Below are positions 5,795 through 12,001 of a stretch of DNA of 12,001 nucleotides, piece after piece. Location of the stretch: the NCBI GenBank assembly GCA_900754605.1, contig CAAEDK010000073.1:1-12001 (forward strand), in the 5' to 3' direction. The notes beneath the pieces were generated by a model that saw nothing but the letters and a program-made list of their open reading frames with translations, ran no database searches and had not been told where the DNA came from. Source of the stretch: an uncultured Oscillospiraceae bacterium. Its GTDB lineage: Bacteria; Bacillota_A; Clostridia; Oscillospirales; Oscillospiraceae. Every line of letters starts with the position of its first letter. The stretch's first letter is position 1. The position numbers and the translations under genes are program-made.

Positions 5795-6925
5795 CTATTT
5801 CAGGGCGTCGGACACCCGGAGCACCAGATCCTCATGGGTGCGGTCTACCAGATGAGTGTAGATCCGTCCCGTGGTAGCAGGTGTGGAGTGGCCCAGGGCT
5901 TTCCCGATGTCGAACAGAGAGGCCCCCTGGCAGGAGGCAATCGTGGCAAAGGTATGCCGCAGGCCATGAAACGTCAGACGTGGCAGGCCGTTTTTCTTGA
6001 CAAACCGGGTAAAGGCAAGAGAAAGTGCGTTTGGGGAGTATGGAGCCCCTTTGTGATCCAGGATCACATGGTCTGTCTGATTGAACATGGGACCCTGTCT
6101 GGCCCGCTCTATTTCCTGTCGCTGTTGTTCCCGCTTCAGCAGAAGAAGCACCTCCTCCGGGAGGTAGAGGGTGCGCACCGAGGACCGGTTTTTGGTCTCC
6201 TTCTGAACGATGGTAGCCCCATAGGCAGTGCGTGCCTCCCGCACCAGGACCAGACGGCGGTGGAAGTCCACGTTCTCCCACTTCAGACCGCAAATCTCCT
6301 CCCGGCGCATCCCCAGACTGCCCGCCATCTTCACCGCCAGTTCCAGGATGTGCCCCTCAATCAGCTGATAGAGTTTTTTGAGTTCCTCATTGTCATAAAA
6401 GAATGCCTCCTTGACCCGAGCACGCGGAGGCTCTACCCGGTCCATCGGTGAGGTCAGAAGCATATCCTGACGCACTGCCGAACGCAGAGCACTGGAGAGG
6501 AGATCGTGGTGGTGCCGCATGGTATTGGAGGACAGCCCGGTCTCCCGCTGGGTGTCTGTATAGTAGCACTGGATCTGCTTGGCGGACAGATGGCTCAGCG
6601 GAATTCCCCCTAAAGCGGGCAGGATATGATTGTCAATGATCTTTTGATATGCGTACACCGTAGTCTCCGCCCGGTTGGGCCGGACGATAGACTCCATCCA
6701 ATACTCTAGCCAGTGAGCCAGATCCATTTCCTCCCGGATCTTCTCCTGCGGCTCTCGTTGGGTATGAAAGTCCTTCAGCCCATTTCGGGCAGCCGACAGG
6801 GTAGGAAAGGTCCGGTACTTCTTGATCCGTTTCCCGTTCTCGTCCCGCCCCAATTCCATGCTGACATAGTAGCACTGCCGCACATCATCATAGGATATGT
6901 TCCGTTCTACCGCTTTTCTCGCCAT
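5795..6925 (-). CDS. Tyrosine recombinase / integrase, Tn916-phage type
   Basis: 376 residues, ATG at 6925 preceded by AGGAGG. It is a site-specific recombinase for integrating or excising a mobile element. Domains in order: an N-terminal arm-type DNA-binding region (about residues 15-55, with YYVSMELGRDENGKR), a SAM-like core-binding domain (about 68-160), and the catalytic domain. All active-site residues are visible: Arg207 in GMRREE, Lys245 in ETKNRSS, His320 and Arg323 in HGLRHT, His346 in LGHS, and the nucleophile Tyr356 in IYTHL. It appears intact. It is odd in standing alone: no excisionase, repressor, relaxase, phage or cargo gene lies within the window on either side, ruvX is directly downstream and an antiporter gene upstream. 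I found no convincing pair of direct repeats in the flanks that would mark attachment sites. It is probably a remnant or domesticated integrase. Confidence 0.94.
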   Translation of the reverse strand: MARKAVERNISYDDVRQCYYVSMELGRDENGKRIKKYRTFPTLSAARNGLKDFHTQREPQEKIREEMDLAHWLEYWMESIVRPNRAETTVYAYQKIIDNHILPALGGIPLSHLSAKQIQCYYTDTQRETGLSSNTMRHHHDLLSSALRSAVRQDMLLTSPMDRVEPPRARVKEAFFYDNEELKKLYQLIEGHILELAVKMAGSLGMRREEICGLKWENVDFHRRLVLVREARTAYGATIVQKETKNRSSVRTLYLPEEVLLLLKREQQRQEIERARQGPMFNQTDHVILDHKGAPYSPNALSLAFTRFVKKNGLPRLTFHGLRHTFATIASCQGASLFDIGKALGHSTPATTGRIYTHLVDRTHEDLVLRVSDALK

Positions 6926-7030
6926 GGTGTTGCTCCTCCTTTATTTATTTCTCTCTTAGGATGGCAGGCACCGAACGCCCGCATACGGCTAGCATAGCAG
7001 AGCGGAAGTTCAGGAAAAAGAGCAGAACAA

Positions 7031-7056
7031 ACCTCCGGCCCTGCGGGGCCGGAGGT
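7031..7056 (-). terminator. Intrinsic terminator of the nhaC-type gene
   Basis: ACCTCCGGCCC (7031-7041) and GGGCCGGAGGT (7046-7056) form a perfect 11-bp stem with the loop TGCG. On the minus strand the stem is followed by TTGTTCTGCTCTTTTTC, a T-rich tail, about 50 bases past the antiporter stop codon. It isolates the antiporter from the integrase gene downstream. Apart from this hairpin I see nothing definite in 6926-7107. Confidence 0.75.
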
Positions 7057-7107
7057 AACACTGTCACACCAGCGGTACATCCCTTTTCGAGCGGTTTCAG
7101 ACTGGTA

Positions 7108-8421
7108 TTACTTTAGTTGATATTGCCGCCGGTGGAGAAGCCAATCGCACATCGGAGCGGCAAACAGGAAGAAAGAAAAGGGGATGGCCGGCGCAGAGGC
7201 CCCCATAGCCTCTAGGGGGACGCTTCCGGCAATGGACCAGGGCACCACTGCCGCCAATACGATGGCCGTATTCCCCAATGCCTGGGACAGTGGAAGTCCG
7301 CCCTTTCCGCTTCGGCGGAAGCTTTCCCCCATCATCTGCTCGGTCAGTACCAGGGCAATGGACTGGTTGCACAACAGGGCTGCGGAGGCCACAGATACCG
7401 CTGCTGTGGTCACATACAGGTCGGTTCGCCGGGCTATACGCTCCAGCTGCGCCTTCACTGGCTCCAACAGTTCTGCTCCGTTCAGGATCCCGGATGAGGC
7501 ACACGAGAACAGAACGATACACATCCCGTTCACCATGGAGAACAGACCGCCGCCGGACAGGATGCCAGTCAGTGCCGGCTGATCCACCACATAACCGGTC
7601 ACGCAGCTCCAGGCCACCTCCGCCAGAGGCTTCCCCTGCCCCCAGACAGCCAGCACCGCAGCCGCACCGCAGCTGACCAAGATGGAGCGGGCCGCACTGA
7701 CCTTGAAGAAGGGCAGCACTAGCAGAATGACCGCCGGCAGCACCGCAGTCCAGGACAGGTCAAAGCCCTCCTCCAGGGCGGTCAGGATGGTCTGGTCAAC
7801 CCGCTGGATGGGGTACAGCAGGGAGATCCCCCCATAGAACACCAGGGAGAGCACCAGTGGAAGCGGAGTAGTCCGCCACATCCTCAACTGAAAATCACGC
7901 TGCTCCACTCCAGCCAAGGCAGCGGTCAGGGCCGCTGAGGATGAGGCTGGGGACAATCGTTCCCCCAGATAGGCCCCAGACAGCACTGCCCCCCCTGTGA
8001 TGGCCAGACTTGCCCCGCCGCTGCGGGCGATGGCCGCCAGAATCACCCCCGCCGTCCCGGCTACTCCAAAGGAGCTGCCAAAGGCCATAGACAGGGTGGA
8101 GGCCAGCAGAAAAGCCGACAGATAGAAGGTACTCGGGTGCATCCACTTCAGTCCTGTGTGAACAAAAAATGCAATGGTCCCGCTGGCCCGCCACAGTGCG
8201 GTGAGAAAGCCGATGAGCACCAGAATACGCAGTACCACCAACGAGGTGCGGGCCCCCTCCCCCGCCATCCGGAGCAGTGCCCGGAGGGTCAGCCCCCGGC
8301 GCAGCCCCACCACAGTAAAGCACACAAGCCCCAGGGCCAGCCCCCAGGACAGAGAATAGCCCAGCACCATACAGGCGAAGGTTCCTATCAGAAATACAGC
8401 AAATGCGGCCAACAGCTCCAC
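7108..8421 (-). CDS. NhaC-family Na+/H+ antiporter
   Basis: 437 residues from the GTG at 8421; an upstream ATG at 8472 would give 454. Integral inner-membrane secondary transporter with many hydrophobic segments over the whole length, exchanging Na+ (or an organic anion/amine in some relatives) for protons. NhaC-family signatures: FGSSFGVAGTAGV (about residues 114-126) and GAYLGERLSPASSSAA (149-164), matching the GTSxGTxGT and GAYFGDKxSPLSDTT patterns of the family. I prefer the GTG because AGAAGGGGAT lies about 7 bases before it, the first membrane segment begins directly after it, and the promoter at 8490-8518 would leave only about 11 leader bases before the ATG. It has its own promoter and terminator, so it is monocistronic. 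Substrate assignment beyond NhaC family is uncertain. Confidence 0.9.
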   Translation of the reverse strand: MELLAAFAVFLIGTFACMVLGYSLSWGLALGLVCFTVVGLRRGLTLRALLRMAGEGARTSLVVLRILVLIGFLTALWRASGTIAFFVHTGLKWMHPSTFYLSAFLLASTLSMAFGSSFGVAGTAGVILAAIARSGGASLAITGGAVLSGAYLGERLSPASSSAALTAALAGVEQRDFQLRMWRTTPLPLVLSLVFYGGISLLYPIQRVDQTILTALEEGFDLSWTAVLPAVILLVLPFFKVSAARSILVSCGAAAVLAVWGQGKPLAEVAWSCVTGYVVDQPALTGILSGGGLFSMVNGMCIVLFSCASSGILNGAELLEPVKAQLERIARRTDLYVTTAAVSVASAALLCNQSIALVLTEQMMGESFRRSGKGGLPLSQALGNTAIVLAAVVPWSIAGSVPLEAMGASAPAIPFSFFLFAAPMCDWLLHRRQYQLK

Positions 8422-8489
8422 GGCCCTATCCCCTTCTCTGGTCCCCGGACACACCGGAGACTCACTTATCATCTTTTCTTTCGCTTAGT

Positions 8490-8518
8490 AGTATAGAGGA
8501 AAATGTCCCGTTTGTCGA
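8490..8518 (-). promoter_or_regulatory. Sigma-A type promoter of the nhaC-type gene
   Basis: On the minus strand, -35 TCGACA (8518-8513) and -10 TATACT (8495-8490) have a 17-base spacer, each 5 of 6 to consensus. Predicted initiation near 8483 makes the ATG at 8472 nearly leaderless, which supports the GTG at 8421 as the start codon. Confidence 0.6.
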
Positions 8519-8552
8519 ATGGTTCTTTTCTCTTTGCTGCGGCGGGATATCT

Positions 8553-9344
8553 TCAATCAACCTCCCCCTCGAATACAGTCACCGCCGGACCAGTCATCCA
8601 GATGTGCCCGCTGTTCCGATCCCAGTCCAGTTCCAGCATGCCCCCTGGAAGCCGCACCGCAGCCTGCCGTCCGCACCGTCCAGTCTTGACCGCTGCCGCC
8701 AGCACCGCACAGGCCCCCGTTCCGCAAGCTAGGGTAATCCCGCTCCCCCGCTCCCACACCCGGACATCCAGCCGTTCCTGACTCCGGGCCACCGCAAACT
8801 CCACGTTGATTCTCTGGGGAAATGCCCCGTTTTTCTCCAGAATCGGGCCGATCCGCTCCAGAGGAACCGGCTCCAGTGCGGGGCAGAATACCACACCATG
8901 CGGGTTGCCCATATCCACAGGCCATACCGTATAGGTATCTCCTTCCGCTTCCACAGACACCGAAGAGGACAGCACAGGGATCCCCATGTCCACCGTGACC
9001 TGCTCCACCCGTCCCCCCCGGACCCGCAGTTCCAGCACACGGGGCCCAGCGTCGGTGTCAATGGTAAGGCAGGTCTTGCGAGTCAGCCCCTTGTCATAGA
9101 CATACTTGCCAACACAGCGGATCCCGTTGCCGCACATGGCTCCCCGGGATCCATCCGCATTGTACATCTCCATGGAAAAGTCTCCTCCCCGTCCGGGGCG
9201 GATGCAGATCAGCCCGTCTCCTCCCACCCCGAAGTGACGATCGGACAGGCGTATTGCCAATCCCGACAGATCCTCTTCCACTCCATCCAGCCCATTCAGA
9301 TAGATATAATCATTCCCAATCCCGTGCATTTTGGTAATGTGCAT
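8553..9344 (-). CDS. dapF: Diaminopimelate epimerase
   Basis: 263 residues, ATG at 9344 with AAAGGAG about 9 bases upstream. It interconverts LL- and meso-diaminopimelate in the lysine and peptidoglycan pathway; cytoplasmic and PLP-independent. The two catalytic cysteines are present: Cys71 in GAMCGNGIRC and Cys207 in LACGTGAC. The N-terminal TKMHGIGNDYIYLNG, the central YNADGS and WPVDMGNPHGVVF, and the NVEFA segment are all typical, and the length is normal for the family. It is followed after about 80 bases by the antiporter promoter, with no clear terminator between. It is divergent from the glutamine synthetase gene, and I see no other lysine pathway gene nearby. Confidence 0.96.
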   Translation of the reverse strand: MHITKMHGIGNDYIYLNGLDGVEEDLSGLAIRLSDRHFGVGGDGLICIRPGRGGDFSMEMYNADGSRGAMCGNGIRCVGKYVYDKGLTRKTCLTIDTDAGPRVLELRVRGGRVEQVTVDMGIPVLSSSVSVEAEGDTYTVWPVDMGNPHGVVFCPALEPVPLERIGPILEKNGAFPQRINVEFAVARSQERLDVRVWERGSGITLACGTGACAVLAAAVKTGRCGRQAAVRLPGGMLELDWDRNSGHIWMTGPAVTVFEGEVD

Positions 9345-9657
9345 CGTCCACCGCTCCTTTCCATACAGGAAAGGCTATGCGGTCGCCAGCCTAGGTATGA
9401 TAGAATGATCTTCCGTGTTCCTCCTTCCCTTTTGTGGAAACACCCACATTCCCCGTATATACCACCCTCGAACTTTGTCACATTAAAGACTTGCATTTTC
9501 CCCGCCCAGGGAGTAACTTAGATGTAATATCCACCTTAAGAAAGATACAGCTCCGCAGGTACGGTGGCCGGCATGGTTTCTCCCATCAGCTGCCCTCCGT
9601 CCACCCTTCCCCTCTGGCCGGGCGGTCAGACCACACAGTATGGAAAGGATTGAACCT
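9345..9657. other. Divergent intergenic region between dapF and glnN
   Basis: About 310 bases with no supportable gene. It should contain promoters for both genes. On the plus strand the best I can find is a weak TTGCAT (9491-9496) with TAACTT (9514-9519) at 17 bases, or TATATA at 9456-9461; neither is convincing. No sigma-54 -24/-12 pair with correct spacing is seen. A small dyad TGTGG/CCACA lies at 9433-9448. I recognise no riboswitch. The long leader before glnN may hold nitrogen control that I cannot name. Confidence 0.4.
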
Positions 9658-11766
<2,109 letters not shown>

Positions 11767-11810
11767 GGTACTTTCTCCTTCAGCTTTTGATTTTACGATC
11801 GTTTATAAGC

Positions 11811-11842
11811 AGCCGCCCCGGAGCTTGTGCTCCGGGGCGGCT
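11811..11842 (+). terminator. Intrinsic terminator of glnN
   Basis: AGCCGCCCCGGAGC (11811-11824) and GCTCCGGGGCGGCT (11829-11842) form a perfect 14-bp GC-rich stem with the loop TTGT, 45 bases after the glnN stop. The following tail CTGTATCTTC is only moderately T-rich, but the stem is very strong. Confidence 0.75.
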
Positions 11843-11952
11843 CTGTATCTTCAACATTCTTCCAGTCAGCAGGTCTTGTCTCCCCTGTCTCCAACCCTTT
11901 CCTCGTATATTCCTTCTTCTCCGGCTCAGGCTAAGTTCTGGAGGTGAGAAGT

Positions 11953-12001
11953 TTGGATCCCAGCGGAGCACTACTATCCTTCATCCACAAAAACGCCGCC
12001 A
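11953..12001 (+). CDS. Start of an unidentified gene running off the window
   Basis: A strong ribosome binding site GGAGGTGA (11940-11947) lies 5 bases before a TTG at 11953. The frame is open to the window edge, 16 codons, beginning MDPSGALLSFIHKNAA if TTG is read as methionine. The fragment is too short to identify. A gene here fits the orientation of glnN, separated from it by the terminator at 11811-11842 and about 110 bases with no other feature I can name. A later start codon beyond the window edge is possible. Confidence 0.45.
   Translation, partial: MDPSGALLSFIHKNAA

Noticed and set aside
5712..7107. Attachment-site direct repeats flanking the integrase
   Set aside because: Only short similarities such as CAGGGAAAAG against CAGGAAAAAG are seen, too short and imperfect to call.
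9476..9495. Possible sigma-54 promoter for glnN (TGTCAC ... TTGCA)
   Set aside because: The spacing between the two elements is 9 bases instead of the needed 5, and the -24 GG is missing.
9296..9496. 66-residue minus-strand frame upstream of dapF
   Set aside because: It runs into dapF in another frame, has no good ribosome binding site at its start and no recognisable features.

Overview
The window looks like chromosome from a GC-rich anaerobic member of the Clostridia, most likely an Oscillospiraceae-type gut bacterium (the Flavonifractor / Lawsonibacter / Pseudoflavonifractor neighbourhood). This is inferred from strong AGGAGG-type ribosome binding sites, GTG/TTG starts, clean intrinsic terminators, a type III glutamine synthetase, an EFR1-type flavodoxin-ferredoxin and a Clostridia-style single-protein tyrosine recombinase. 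No rRNA, tRNA, CRISPR array or insertion sequence was seen.

Layout. The left edge (1-316) is the C-terminal half of an ABC transporter ATPase. A 415-base stretch without a conventional gene follows. It holds a good promoter driving a 25-residue single-membrane-segment peptide (432-509), then a second promoter that runs into an intrinsic terminator after about 80 bases (a small RNA or an attenuator), then a 14-bp palindrome just before a GH13 alpha-amylase-family gene (731-2044). Between 2045 and 2266 lie several hairpins ending in a 17-bp bidirectional terminator.

From 2267 to 9344 every gene reads on the minus strand. In transcription order the first block is dapF, then the nhaC-type antiporter with its own promoter and terminator, then a solitary tyrosine integrase. 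Next come ruvX and a small ABM-family monooxygenase. Last is a tightly packed three-gene set: flavodoxin/2x[4Fe-4S] protein, class II aldolase, mtnA. The last two overlap by ATGA. MtnA plus a class II aldolase is the core of the DHAP shunt, which disposes of the 5-deoxy or 5-methylthio pentose phosphates left over from S-adenosylmethionine chemistry. The kinase/phosphorylase step is not in the window. From 9658 rightward, divergent from dapF, is the 702-residue type III glutamine synthetase with its own terminator. The start of another unidentified gene runs off the right edge.

Most genes here are ordinary housekeeping or metabolism. The parts worth a second look are the peptide/small-RNA region at 360-710, the redox-linked mtnA-aldolase operon with its leader hairpin, the hairpin cluster at 2045-2250, and the cargo-less integrase. 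I see no clear defence island, biosynthetic cluster or other large novel system.
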